Shown here: positions 1 to 7,827 of the stretch, piece after piece
Position numbering within the stretch: the stretch's first letter is position 1
Layout of the letters: the number at the start of each line of letters is the position of its first letter
NCBI GenBank assembly: GCA_964473485.1
Contig: CAYYPH010000012.1
Span: 46,995-110,994 of the forward strand
Direction of reading: 5' to 3'
Length of the DNA stretch: 64,000 nt
From: CAIVAT01 sp964473485
Lineage (GTDB): Bacteria > Bacteroidota > Bacteroidia > Bacteroidales > FEN-979
Made by a program: the position numbers and the translations under genes
Notes under the pieces: generated by a model
The model's database searches: none
Told to the model about the DNA's origin: nothing
What the model saw: only the letters and a program-made list of their open reading frames with translations

Positions 1-177
1 GTTCATCATCATCAGGGCCTTGTCCTGGTCCTCCTTCGACATCATCGGGAGAAACTGTTTTTGTACGTCAATAACCAGCAACGCCGGCTTCATCACGGTC
101 TTTTCCGGCTTCTCATCCTGCGCGAAGAGAACCACCCCGCAAAAAACCAAAACAATGGTAATCAACATCTTTTTCAT
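1..177 (-). CDS. Isochorismatase-family cysteine hydrolase, N-terminal part only
   Basis: The reverse strand from the ATG at 177 to the window edge reads as an open frame of 59 codons. It starts with a signal peptide (MKKMLITIVLVFCGVVLFAQ) and continues into PALLVIDVQKQFLPMM, the first strand of the isochorismatase/nicotinamidase fold, where the Asp of the IDVQ motif is the catalytic acid. The rest, including the nucleophilic Cys, lies outside the window. The signal peptide suggests a periplasmic or exported hydrolase. The substrate cannot be inferred from this fragment. The start is well supported because the signal peptide begins exactly there. Confidence 0.7.
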   Translation of the reverse strand, partial: MKKMLITIVLVFCGVVLFAQDEKPEKTVMKPALLVIDVQKQFLPMMSKEDQDKALMMMN

Positions 178-274
178 ACTGAACCTTTTTAGTTATTTAA
201 TTGATCTATTGTACTTTTACCCTATTGCCTATTGCCTGATTTTGAACCGGAGCGAAGCGGAGCTCGGCGGAGCC

Positions 275-356
275 AATTTTGACATTTGAATTTTGAACTT
301 TGAATTTGATTTTTGATTTTGCATTTTGCATTTTGACTTTGCATTTTGACTTTTAC
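275..356. repeat. AT-rich TTTTGA/TTTTGC heptamer-type intergenic repeat, copy 1
   Basis: This non-coding stretch consists of degenerate units such as TTTTGAA, TTTTGCA and TTTTGAC in the gap between the isochorismatase-like gene and rtcB. It shares a 22-base identical segment (276-297) with a second copy (22965-22986). Just upstream, near 220-240, the short direct repeat CCTATTGCCTATTGCCT is also present. Confidence 0.75.
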
Positions 357-359
357 CAT

Positions 360-1541
360 TCATTTTCCCGGTCCCTTTATAACCGCCATCGGCCTCAGCT
401 CCACCAGCACCTTCACCAGGTCGGTCTGCATGGCCATGACGGTGTCGATGTCCTTGTAAGCGGAGGCAGCCTCTTCCAGGTCGCCGCGCGAATGGATGGA
501 ATGGATGATGCCAAGCTGATCGAGGCGTTTCTTTTCCATGTCAAGGTCGAGGGAACGGATCGCCTCGTTGCGGCTCATGATGCGGCCGGCGCCGTGCGAG
601 CAACTGTTAAAGCTATCCGGGTTGCCGAGCCCCTCGACGATGTATGAACTGGTACCCTGGCTCCCCGGGATGATCCCTGTCTCCCCTGTCCTGGCGGAAG
701 TTGCACCCTTGCGATGAACGATGACCTCCCTCCCGAAGTGCTCCTCCACTGCGGCATAGTTATGAGCGATGTTCACTGGCCCGCCGGTCTCGAAACCCTG
801 GAGGTGGTCGCCAAACACTTCGAGGATCCTGGAAAGCATCAGGTTCCTGTTGGCCAGCGCGAACTCCACACAGTAGCTCATCTCCCTGAAATAGACCTGC
901 GCCTCGGGCGTTTCCATGGGCAGGTAGGCCAGGTCGGCCTTCGGGTTCACCGGCGATTTCCACTGTTCGTTCAGCTTTTTGGCGAGCCTGTTGTGGTGTT
1001 CGGCCACCTTCAGCCCGATGTTGCGGCTTCCCGAATGGACCATGATCCAGACCCCGCCGGTGCTGTCTTTCTGTATCTCGATGAAATGATTCCCTCCGCC
1101 TAAGGTGCCAACCTGGCGGAGTGCCGAAGCGTACTCCTGGCGTACGACCGGCATGTTTTCGAAATCATAACCGGCCGGCATCAGCGATTCCTCCTGCGCT
1201 TTTTTATGGTGGTCGAATCCCACCGGGATCCTCTTCCGGATGTCATCCAGGAGTTCCTGCAGTTTATTCCGTGACAGCGCTTCGGCAAAAAGGTTGGTCT
1301 TTACAGCAATCATCCCGCAACCGATATCGACCCCTACGGCGTTCGGCACAATGGTATCCATGGCAGCCATTACGCCGCCGATAGGCATCCCGAAGCCCTG
1401 GTGCGCATCGGGCATCAGGCATATGTGGCTGAAAACAAACGGAAGGTTGGCCAGGTTTCGCGCCTGCACGAGCGTGCCCTCATCGGCATCGCGGAGCCAG
1501 AGCTTAATGGGAAAACGTTCGGTGGTCAATTGTTGTTCCAT
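360..1541 (-). CDS. rtcB: RtcB-family RNA ligase
   Basis: This 393-residue protein matches the length of bacterial RtcB. RtcB is the GTP- and Mn-dependent ligase that joins 2',3'-cyclic phosphate (or 3'-phosphate) and 5'-OH RNA ends. Visible signature blocks are DAHQGFGMPIGG, VGVDIGCGM (metal-binding Cys), LGGGNHFIE, VHSGSRNIG, NIAHNYA, IIPGSQGTSS and SCSHGAGR, the last containing the His expected to carry GMP. All key residues appear intact. The ATG at 1541 gives the canonical N-terminus, with a candidate Bacteroidota -7 box about 70 bases upstream. No archease or RtcA gene lies beside it, so the role (tRNA or rRNA repair) is inferred from the family. Confidence 0.95.
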   Translation of the reverse strand: MEQQLTTERFPIKLWLRDADEGTLVQARNLANLPFVFSHICLMPDAHQGFGMPIGGVMAAMDTIVPNAVGVDIGCGMIAVKTNLFAEALSRNKLQELLDDIRKRIPVGFDHHKKAQEESLMPAGYDFENMPVVRQEYASALRQVGTLGGGNHFIEIQKDSTGGVWIMVHSGSRNIGLKVAEHHNRLAKKLNEQWKSPVNPKADLAYLPMETPEAQVYFREMSYCVEFALANRNLMLSRILEVFGDHLQGFETGGPVNIAHNYAAVEEHFGREVIVHRKGATSARTGETGIIPGSQGTSSYIVEGLGNPDSFNSCSHGAGRIMSRNEAIRSLDLDMEKKRLDQLGIIHSIHSRGDLEEAASAYKDIDTVMAMQTDLVKVLVELRPMAVIKGPGK

Positions 1542-1607
1542 GATCCCCGGATAACCTCATGAAACAATTTGTTCTGCCTGACTGTTCATCGGTTTTTCAT
1601 TCCACAC

Positions 1608-1615
1608 CAAATATA
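1608..1615 (-). promoter_or_regulatory. Candidate -7 element for rtcB
   Basis: On the minus strand this reads TATATTTG, a perfect TAnnTTTG Bacteroidota -7 box, about 67 bases upstream of the rtcB ATG. No clear TTTG -33 box is seen at the right spacing. Confidence 0.4.
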
Positions 1616-1648
1616 AGAAAATCATGAATCCCTTCCTGGAATGAATGC

Positions 1649-2155
1649 TTAAAACAGTCCGATAAAAAAATAAACTCCGGCCACGATGGAATAGGCGAGC
1701 TTCATAAAAGTGCCGGCAAGGAAACCAAGGAATGACCCGAATGCGGCCTTGAGTGCCTGGTCGGAGCTTTTCCCGGATGATGTCTCTCCGATATAGGCGC
1801 CAATGAATGGTCCGAGGATGATCCCTAACAACCCGAAGGGCCCGAGCACAATACCCAGGGCGGGCATCACAAACACCCCGATGATGAGCCCGATGGTACT
1901 GCCCCGGACCCCCTGTTTTGAACCTCCGAATTTTTTGGTGCCATAAACCGGAACGACATAATCAAGAACGGAGACCAGTGCCATGATCAAACCCATGATC
2001 ACCAGAAACCGGACCGTGAAGGGCGGATTCTCCGTGAGCTGGAGCATCACCAGTGCAATGAAGCTCAGCGGTGGACCCGGCAATCCAGGGACCACGGCGC
2101 CAACCAGGCCGGCCAGTAGCAGGATTATACCGATAGTGATGAATAACCAGTCCAT
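1649..2155 (-). CDS. DUF456 family membrane protein
   Basis: A small hydrophobic protein of 168 residues starting MDWLFITIGIILLLAGL. An upstream in-frame start at 2212 would add a charged extension that the family lacks, so the ATG at 2155 is preferred. Glycine-rich helices (VPGLPGPPLSF, GPFGLLGIILGPFIGAYIGE) and the order of four to five membrane segments fit DUF456. The function of this family is unknown. A CAAATATA stretch (2165-2172; TATATTTG on the minus strand) just upstream could be a -7 box with a very short leader. Confidence 0.85.
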   Translation of the reverse strand: MDWLFITIGIILLLAGLVGAVVPGLPGPPLSFIALVMLQLTENPPFTVRFLVIMGLIMALVSVLDYVVPVYGTKKFGGSKQGVRGSTIGLIIGVFVMPALGIVLGPFGLLGIILGPFIGAYIGETSSGKSSDQALKAAFGSFLGFLAGTFMKLAYSIVAGVYFFIGLF

Positions 2156-2238
2156 AGGTAAGCACAAATATAAACAAAGGACACGTTTGATGGCGCCACG
2201 AATTCCTGTCATTTCGCGACAGATGATAAGATTTTTTG

Positions 2239-2246
2239 TAATTTTG
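2239..2246 (+). promoter_or_regulatory. Candidate -7 element (TAATTTTG)
   Basis: A perfect TAnnTTTG box lies about 53 bases upstream of the ATG at 2299. The distance is reasonable for a Bacteroidota leader, but no matching -33 box is evident. Confidence 0.35.
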
Positions 2247-2298
2247 ACGAAACGGCAAGATGAATAAAAAGAAATTTGATTGCGTGGAATTGTTGATC

Positions 2299-2892
2299 AT
2301 GAAAAAACTCCTGACACTTATAACCCTGGTTGTATTGCTGCAACCCGTTCTTCAGGCACAGACAACCTGGAAATCACCTCAATACAAGGCTGAACCCGTT
2401 CGCAAGGTCATGATCCTGGCCAAAGTAACCGATGTCGCCGCCCGGAAGCAGCTCGAGGATTATACGGTACAGCTGCTCAAAGACAAAGGGATCGATGCAG
2501 TGGCAGCTTACGCACACCTGGCACGGACCCATTTCCCCACCCGCGAGGCCTTCCTGGCCTATGCTGACTCCATCAGTGTCGACGCCCTGCTGGTGTATGC
2601 CGTGGAAGATGCCGAACAGGTGGCCGAGCAGAAACCGACCGTGAGCGTTGGCGTCGGCGTCGGCATGTACGGTGGGTACATGGGTGCCAGTGCACCCATT
2701 GCCGGCGGTACCCAGGTGGTCACACTCGTCAGCATGAGCGGAAAGTTTTACACCCGGAACGCCACAGGGGTTCAGTGGCTCATCACCCTCAGCGGAAAAC
2801 TCGACGGCCCCACCGACAAACTGGCCTACTCGTTTGCTCGTTCCACCACGAAAGCCATGCTGAAGGAAAGGTTGTTCCTTCCGGCCAGATAA
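2299..2892 (+). CDS. Secreted protein of unknown function
   Basis: The protein starts MKKLLTLITLVVLLQPVLQAQ, a clean signal peptide, so the ATG at 2299 is preferred over one 39 bases upstream. The mature part is about 175 residues. It has an alpha/beta pattern (VRKVMILAKVTD, then a long helix, then VDALLVYAVEDAEQ), a glycine-rich loop (VSVGVGVGMYGGYMGAS), and a closing segment with LAYSFARSTTKAML. This looks like a periplasmic lipoprotein-like nucleotide-fold domain, but I do not recognise the family. It stands alone between DUF456 (divergent) and the tetR operon. Confidence 0.75.
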   Translation: MKKLLTLITLVVLLQPVLQAQTTWKSPQYKAEPVRKVMILAKVTDVAARKQLEDYTVQLLKDKGIDAVAAYAHLARTHFPTREAFLAYADSISVDALLVYAVEDAEQVAEQKPTVSVGVGVGMYGGYMGASAPIAGGTQVVTLVSMSGKFYTRNATGVQWLITLSGKLDGPTDKLAYSFARSTTKAMLKERLFLPAR

Positions 2893-2999
2893 ACGGATAC
2901 AAACTTCTGTTCAATCGAACTGACAACCTGAAATAATGTTAACCGGAATAGTGGTTTGACTTCGAAATAATCTCCCATTCTGATTGGAATAATATTCCC

Positions 3000-3026
3000 G
3001 GCCAGTCATCTCTTTCATGACCGGCC
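3000..3026 (+). terminator. Weak hairpin downstream of the secreted protein
   Basis: GGCCAGTCAT and ATGACCGGCC form a 10-bp stem with one mismatch and a 7-base loop, but no T-tract follows. It lies about 110 bases after the 2892 stop. It could be a terminator or a regulatory stem before the efflux operon. Confidence 0.3.
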
Positions 3027-3067
3027 GTGCCATCAATTTGCACCACCATGAAAAAAAATTTCAAGGA

Positions 3068-3101
3068 TTTGTCGGAGGTAAAATAAAATGTTCTAATTTT
3101 G
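3068..3101 (+). promoter_or_regulatory. Promoter of the tetR-led efflux operon
   Basis: TTTG (3068-3071) and TAATTTTG (3094-3101) are spaced 22 bases apart, close to the Bacteroidota -33/-7 arrangement. The start point would fall near 3108, directly at the inverted repeat described next. Any TetR bound there would block initiation. Confidence 0.5.
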
Positions 3102-3108
3102 ACCACCT

Positions 3109-3156
3109 GGTTAAACTAATTGTTTAATCTTTATGGTTAAACCGATTTGTTAAACC
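3109..3156 (+). promoter_or_regulatory. Putative TetR operator cluster (TTAAAC repeats)
   Basis: A perfect inverted repeat TTAAAC-TAATT-GTTTAA spans 3111-3127. Two further direct copies follow, GGTTAAACC at 3135-3143 and GTTAAACC at 3149-3156, so four TTAAAC half-sites sit within 48 bases, between the promoter and the tetR ATG at 3172. This placement is typical of an autorepressor operator. Confidence 0.55.
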
Positions 3157-3171
3157 AAAGAAACAAAACCC

Positions 3172-3846
3172 ATGGCTGAGCACGATAAACAAACCGAGGA
3201 CAAGATCTTTGAAGCGGCCACCGAAGTATTCATCGAAAAGGGAATGGACGGGGCCCGGATGCAGGACATTGCCGACCGGGCCGGCATGAACAAGTCGCTG
3301 CTGCACTATTACTACCGGTCGAAAGACCGTTTATTCGACGCCGTATTCGAAATGATCGCCATGAAAATGCTGAAAAAGTTCGCACCCGTATTCGACGCCA
3401 ATGTGACGTTCGAAGAGAAGATCAGGTTCTTTTTCCGCGAACATATCTCCTTCCTCCAGAAAAATCCACGGCTTCCGGCCTTCCTGCTGAATGAGATCAA
3501 CAGGAACCCGGAAAGGATCAGAAAATTCGTTTCGACCATTGATTTCAACAGTTTCTGGACGTTGCTTTACAACCAGCACCAGGAGGAGCTCGACCAATAC
3601 CGCATCACCCAGGAGAATATTCCGCAGGTGATGACCACCCTGGTATCCATGAGCGTCTTTCCCTTTGCGGCACGGGTGCTTTTCAGGGAGATCCTTGCCA
3701 AACAGGGGGTAAAATTCGATGATTACCTCGAGGAACGAAAAAACTTCGCGGCCGAATTCGCCATCAGCGCCTTGAAAAACATGAACCGGCCCACAATTGA
3801 AGATGAATCCAAAACCCAGCAACATGATAAAAAAAAGAAAAAGTGA
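3172..3846 (+). CDS. TetR/AcrR-family transcriptional regulator
   Basis: This 224-residue protein has a TetR N-terminal helix-turn-helix at about residues 8-55 (IFEAATEVFIEKGMDGARM, then IADRAGMNKSLLHYYYRSK), with the family's usual KSLLHYYYxSKDRLF ending. The C-terminal ligand-binding half includes ISFLQKNPRLPAFLLNEI, typical of the AcrR group, and ends in a poly-Lys tail. It heads an apparent six-gene efflux operon and overlaps the following tolC-like gene by about 23 bases. It therefore most likely represses the operon and is released by an exported substrate. Repeated TTAAAC half-sites upstream are the likely operator. Confidence 0.93.
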   Translation: MAEHDKQTEDKIFEAATEVFIEKGMDGARMQDIADRAGMNKSLLHYYYRSKDRLFDAVFEMIAMKMLKKFAPVFDANVTFEEKIRFFFREHISFLQKNPRLPAFLLNEINRNPERIRKFVSTIDFNSFWTLLYNQHQEELDQYRITQENIPQVMTTLVSMSVFPFAARVLFREILAKQGVKFDDYLEERKNFAAEFAISALKNMNRPTIEDESKTQQHDKKKKK

Positions 3847-5131
3847 CCCGAGATGGTTTAAAGCCTGGCTGAACCTTCTCCCGGTCGTCGTTTCACTGAT
3901 CCCCTTCACGGGTGTCGTCGCCCAGCAGGCGGCAGTGCTCACCATCGACAGCTGCTATGCCCGGGCTGAGCGTAATTACCCGATGATCAAACAATACGAC
4001 CTGATTGAAAAATCGAAGGAGTACACAATCTCTAACGCCAACAAGGCCTGGTTCCCGCACATCAGCATCACCGGTATCGGGGCTTACATCATCAGTGGAC
4101 TGCCAACCATCAGCATGCCCAACAGCCCGCCCCCGGAAAAAAAGGACTTTCAGTTCATCGGCATCGGCCAGCTCAACCAGACGATCTGGGACGGGGGAGC
4201 GACCCGCAGCCAGAAGGAGGTGGCGAAAGCAAGCGCCGCAGCCGACAAGGCATCGGTGGATGTGGCCATGTTCGAGCTCCGCGAGCGGATCAACCAGCTC
4301 TTCTTCGGGATCCTGGTGATCGACGCCCAGATGGAACAGTTAGACATCCTGGTGGCCAACCTTACCCGCAGCCTCAACAGCGCGAAGCTGACATCGGAAA
4401 ACGGGCTGGCCTACCAGTCGGATGTGGACGAAGTGAAAGCCGAACTGCTGAACGTAAAACAAAGGAAAATAGAATTTCTTTACGCCCGCAAAGGATTCAC
4501 CGACATGCTCTCGTTCATGACCGCGACGACACTGAATGAGACCAGTCAACTGGAAAAGCCGGTCGCGACCGAAAATTACCTTTCGCTGACCAACCGCCGG
4601 CCCGAACTGAACCTGTATACCAGCCAGCTCCGCCTGGTCGACGCCTCCTCCTCGTTCGACATGGTAGCGGTGATGCCCAAGTTCGGCGTGATGGCAGCCG
4701 GGATCCTGATCGAACCCGGTATCGCATTCGGCACCGAGACCATGAATTCGCTGGCCATCGCCGGGCTTAGCCTGTCGTGGAACACTTCAGGGCTCTACAA
4801 GCTCTCGAAGAACAACAAGCTCAACCAGATCAGGCAGGACAAAATCAGCAACCAGCAGGAAACCTTCCTGTTCAATAACGCGCTGCAACTGAAACAGGGT
4901 TCCAACGAAATTGAAAAACAACTGGAGATCATTAAAAACGATGATGAGATCGTCATGCTGAAAAGCAGGATCAGGAATGCGTACCAGTTGAAATACGATA
5001 ACGGCATCTGTTCGATGAACGACCTGATCAACTCCATCAACCGGGAGAGCGAAGCGAAGCGGAACCAGGCCCTGCACCAGGTGCAGCTGCTTTCGGGGAT
5101 TTACAGTTACAAGGCCAAAACAGGAAATTAA
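3824..5131 (+). CDS. TolC-family outer-membrane efflux protein
   Basis: About 435 residues with a signal peptide ending near TGVVAQQ. The mature chain has the TolC pattern of paired long helices and short beta-strands: LTIDSCYARAERNYPMIKQ at the start, GGATRSQKEVAKA and NGLAYQSDVDEVKAELLN in the helical barrel. Possible starts are ATG 3803 or 3824; 3824 gives the more compact signal peptide (MIKKRKSDP). The protein would form the outer-membrane/periplasmic tunnel for the pump encoded by the next five genes. The final repeat ends in a helix with NRESEAKRNQALHQVQLLSG, as in other Bacteroidota TolC proteins. Confidence 0.92.
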   Translation: MIKKRKSDPRWFKAWLNLLPVVVSLIPFTGVVAQQAAVLTIDSCYARAERNYPMIKQYDLIEKSKEYTISNANKAWFPHISITGIGAYIISGLPTISMPNSPPPEKKDFQFIGIGQLNQTIWDGGATRSQKEVAKASAAADKASVDVAMFELRERINQLFFGILVIDAQMEQLDILVANLTRSLNSAKLTSENGLAYQSDVDEVKAELLNVKQRKIEFLYARKGFTDMLSFMTATTLNETSQLEKPVATENYLSLTNRRPELNLYTSQLRLVDASSSFDMVAVMPKFGVMAAGILIEPGIAFGTETMNSLAIAGLSLSWNTSGLYKLSKNNKLNQIRQDKISNQQETFLFNNALQLKQGSNEIEKQLEIIKNDDEIVMLKSRIRNAYQLKYDNGICSMNDLINSINRESEAKRNQALHQVQLLSGIYSYKAKTGN

Positions 5132-5156
5132 TTCAAACCATTAAACATACAAGATT

Positions 5157-6056
5157 ATGAAATTCAGGTTCATTTTATTAGCAGCCATCAGCCTCCTGCT
5201 GTTTTCGTGCAATGACGGCAAACTGAAGTCGGACGCGGCTGGGAATTTTGAAGCAGTGGAGACGATGGTTTCGGCCGAGGCAAACGGGAAGATTCTTTCT
5301 TTCACCCTTACAGAAGGCGAAGTCCTGAAGGCGGGGCAACTGGTCGGATACATCGACAGCACGCAGCTCTACCTCACCAGACTGCAGCTGATGCAAAGCC
5401 GCAAGGCGATCCTCACCGGCCGTCCTGACATCCAGACCCAGCTTGAATCGCTGCAAAAGGAACTGGCCAACGCCATCTCCGACCGGAACCGGATCCAGAA
5501 CCTGGTGAAGGGAGAAGTGGCTTCGCAAAAACAGTTAGACGACGCCAGCACACGGGTCGAGGTGCTGCAAGCCCGGATCGATGCGCAGAAAAGCGCCCTG
5601 AGCACCAGCTCCAACACGCTGACCGAGCAGGGGGGCACCGTTGAGGTTCAGCTGGCCCAGGTTGAAGACCAGCTGCGAAAGTGCAGGATCATAAACCCGG
5701 TGGCAGGGACGGTTCTTGTAAAATATGTGGAACCCTTCGAGATGACCACTCAGGGCAGGCCGCTCTATAAGATCGCCGATCTCGACAATCTGTACATCCG
5801 GATCTATGTGAGCGAGACCCAGCTCTCGCAGATCAAACTTGGTCAAAAGGTTGACGTGCTCATCGACGCCGATCGCAAGGAGTTTAAAAAGTATGAGGGA
5901 ACCATCAGCTGGATCTCCTCCAAGGCAGAATTCACCCCGAAGATCATCCAGACCAAGGAGGAACGGGTGACCCTCGTTTACGCGGTCAAGGTACTGGTAA
6001 AGAACGACGGCTATCTCAAGATCGGGATGCCGGGTGAAGTTAACTTCGTACAATAG
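5157..6056 (+). CDS. HlyD-family efflux adaptor, lipoprotein
   Basis: 299 residues. The signal sequence ends in a lipobox (LLFSC, Cys at about residue 18), so the protein is anchored as a lipoprotein. A biotinyl-lipoyl half-motif (AEANGKILSFTLTEGEVLKAGQ) is followed by a coiled-coil hairpin of about 90 residues and then INPVAGTVLVKYVEPFE, the second lipoyl half. C-terminal beta-barrel strands follow (DLDNLYIRIYVSETQL). This is the membrane-fusion protein of a YbhG type that links TolC to the ABC permeases. It sits 25 bases after tolC and 4 bases before the ABC ATPase gene. Confidence 0.93.
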   Translation: MKFRFILLAAISLLLFSCNDGKLKSDAAGNFEAVETMVSAEANGKILSFTLTEGEVLKAGQLVGYIDSTQLYLTRLQLMQSRKAILTGRPDIQTQLESLQKELANAISDRNRIQNLVKGEVASQKQLDDASTRVEVLQARIDAQKSALSTSSNTLTEQGGTVEVQLAQVEDQLRKCRIINPVAGTVLVKYVEPFEMTTQGRPLYKIADLDNLYIRIYVSETQLSQIKLGQKVDVLIDADRKEFKKYEGTISWISSKAEFTPKIIQTKEERVTLVYAVKVLVKNDGYLKIGMPGEVNFVQ

Positions 6057-6060
6057 CTCC

Positions 6061-6990
6061 ATGGCAAGGAAGTCCATCATTTCGGCCGACCGGTTATCCA
6101 AGTCATTTGGTGCGGTCAAGGCCCTCCGCGATCTCTCCTTCGAAGTGGGCGAAGGGGAGATATTCGGGTTCATCGGTCCCGACGGTGCGGGCAAGACCAC
6201 CCTCTTCAGGATCATCACCACCCTGATGCTTCCCGACCAGGGTAAGGTGACCGTGCTCGGGCTCGACTGTGTGAAGGGATTCCGGGAGCTCCGGAAACAC
6301 ATCGGCTACATGCCCGGGCGTTTCAGCCTTTACATGGACCTGACGGTGGAAGAGAACCTGAACTTCTACGCCACGGTCTTCGGAACGACGGTGAAGGAAA
6401 ATTACGACCTGATCGCCGACATCTACTCCCACATCGAACCATTTAAAAAACGGCCAGCGGGAAAGCTCTCCGGGGGAATGAAACAAAAACTGGCCCTCTC
6501 CTGCGCGCTGATCCACAAACCGGAACTGCTGGTCCTCGACGAGCCGACCACCGGCGTCGATGCCGTTTCGCGCGCCGAGTTCTGGGAGATGCTTAAAAAA
6601 CTGAAGAAACACGACATCACCATCCTGGTATCCACACCATACATGGATGAGGCGATGCAATGCGACCGCGTGGCGCTCATCCAGGAAGGCAGGATCCTTT
6701 CGGTAGACCAACCGGGAAAGGTTTCGGAGGGTTTCAGCCGGAAACTGTTCAGTGTGCAGTCACCGGAAAAATACAAGCTGATCAAGGCGTTGCGGGAATA
6801 CCCGCTGACCCTCACGGCCTACCCCTTTGGCGAATCGGTGCATGTGACCTTCAGGGACGACCGGTTCGACGACACGCTGCGCACCTTCCTGGCCGGCGCA
6901 GGCCTTACCGAGGTCACCATCGCGGAGACCAAAGCGGGGATCGAGGACCGGTTCCTGGAGCTGATGACCACATCGCACGAAACCGGATGA
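6061..6990 (+). CDS. ABC transporter ATPase (YbhF N-half-like)
   Basis: 309 residues from the ATG at 6061, 4 bases after the adaptor stop; an in-frame ATG at 6034 would overlap the adaptor. Walker A is GPDGAGKTT, with Asp in place of the usual Asn/Ser, as in the first nucleotide-binding domain of E. coli YbhF. The signature is LSGGMKQK, Walker B LLVLDEP, and the switch region STPYMDEAMQCDR. In YbhF two such domains are fused; here they are separate genes. It energises the two ABC-2 permeases downstream. Confidence 0.93.
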   Translation: MARKSIISADRLSKSFGAVKALRDLSFEVGEGEIFGFIGPDGAGKTTLFRIITTLMLPDQGKVTVLGLDCVKGFRELRKHIGYMPGRFSLYMDLTVEENLNFYATVFGTTVKENYDLIADIYSHIEPFKKRPAGKLSGGMKQKLALSCALIHKPELLVLDEPTTGVDAVSRAEFWEMLKKLKKHDITILVSTPYMDEAMQCDRVALIQEGRILSVDQPGKVSEGFSRKLFSVQSPEKYKLIKALREYPLTLTAYPFGESVHVTFRDDRFDDTLRTFLAGAGLTEVTIAETKAGIEDRFLELMTTSHETG

Positions 6991-7089
6991 CTCCCCTCCT
7001 CCGCTTGCTCCCCCGGTACAATGGGGGTGGCAGGCGGTAACAGGACCTTCATCCGCGAGAAAGAGTAAGTGAATGGAAAAAGCGACAAC

Positions 7090-7824
7090 ATGAACGAAAA
7101 AGTGATATCCGTACATAACCTGGTGAAGAAGTTCGGGAGCTTCGTGGCCAACGACCACCTCAGCTTCGAGGTCTACAAAGGGGAGATCTTCGGGTTCCTG
7201 GGGGCCAACGGGGCCGGGAAGACCACGGCGATCCGGATCCTTTCGGGACTCTCGCGTCCCACCTCGGGGGAGGTGATGGTGGCCGGGTTCGATGCGCATA
7301 AGCAGCCCGAGCAGATCAAGAAGAACATCGGCTACATGTGCCAGAAGTTCTCCCTTTACGAAGACCTGACCGTGAAGGAGAACATCATGCTTTACGGCGG
7401 CATTTACGGCATGAAAAAGCAGCTGATCCGCGAACGGACGAAGAGCCTGCTGGAGCGGCTCCGGTTCGAAGAGTACGGCGACCGGCTGATCGCAGCCCTC
7501 CCGCTGGGACTGAAGCAAAAGCTGGCCTTTTCGGTGGCAATCCTCCACGAGCCCAGGATCGTCTTTCTCGATGAACCCACCGGGGGCGTCGATCCCATCA
7601 CCCGCCGCCAGTTCTGGGAGATGATCTACGAAACGGCCGCCCGCGGCATCACGGTCTTCGTAACCACCCACTACATGGACGAGGCGGAGTATTGCGACCG
7701 TGTATCCATCATGAACGAAGGGAAGATCCAGGCGTTGGACACCCCTGCCGGGCTGAAAAAGAAATACCAGGCCAGTTCGATCGAAGAAGTATTCATCAGC
7801 ATCGCACGCCCCGTAAAAAACTGA
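7090..7824 (+). CDS. ABC transporter ATPase (YbhF C-half-like)
   Basis: 244 residues from ATG 7090; a GTG at 7069 in the same frame is an alternative. Walker A is GANGAGKTT, Walker B IVFLDEP and the H-loop TTHYMDEAEYCDR. The signature motif is degenerate (LPLGLKQK instead of LSGGxxQ). The second domain of YbhF has the same type of degeneracy, so the pair would form a heterodimer with one canonical and one degenerate ATP site. A GC-rich 100-base gap separates it from the first ATPase gene. Confidence 0.93.
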   Translation: MNEKVISVHNLVKKFGSFVANDHLSFEVYKGEIFGFLGANGAGKTTAIRILSGLSRPTSGEVMVAGFDAHKQPEQIKKNIGYMCQKFSLYEDLTVKENIMLYGGIYGMKKQLIRERTKSLLERLRFEEYGDRLIAALPLGLKQKLAFSVAILHEPRIVFLDEPTGGVDPITRRQFWEMIYETAARGITVFVTTHYMDEAEYCDRVSIMNEGKIQALDTPAGLKKKYQASSIEEVFISIARPVKN

Positions 7825-7827
7825 CCC

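Noticed and set aside
5535..6302. Minus-strand open frame of 255 codons opposite the adaptor and ATPase
   Set aside because: It is antisense to two conserved genes and has no recognisable motif.
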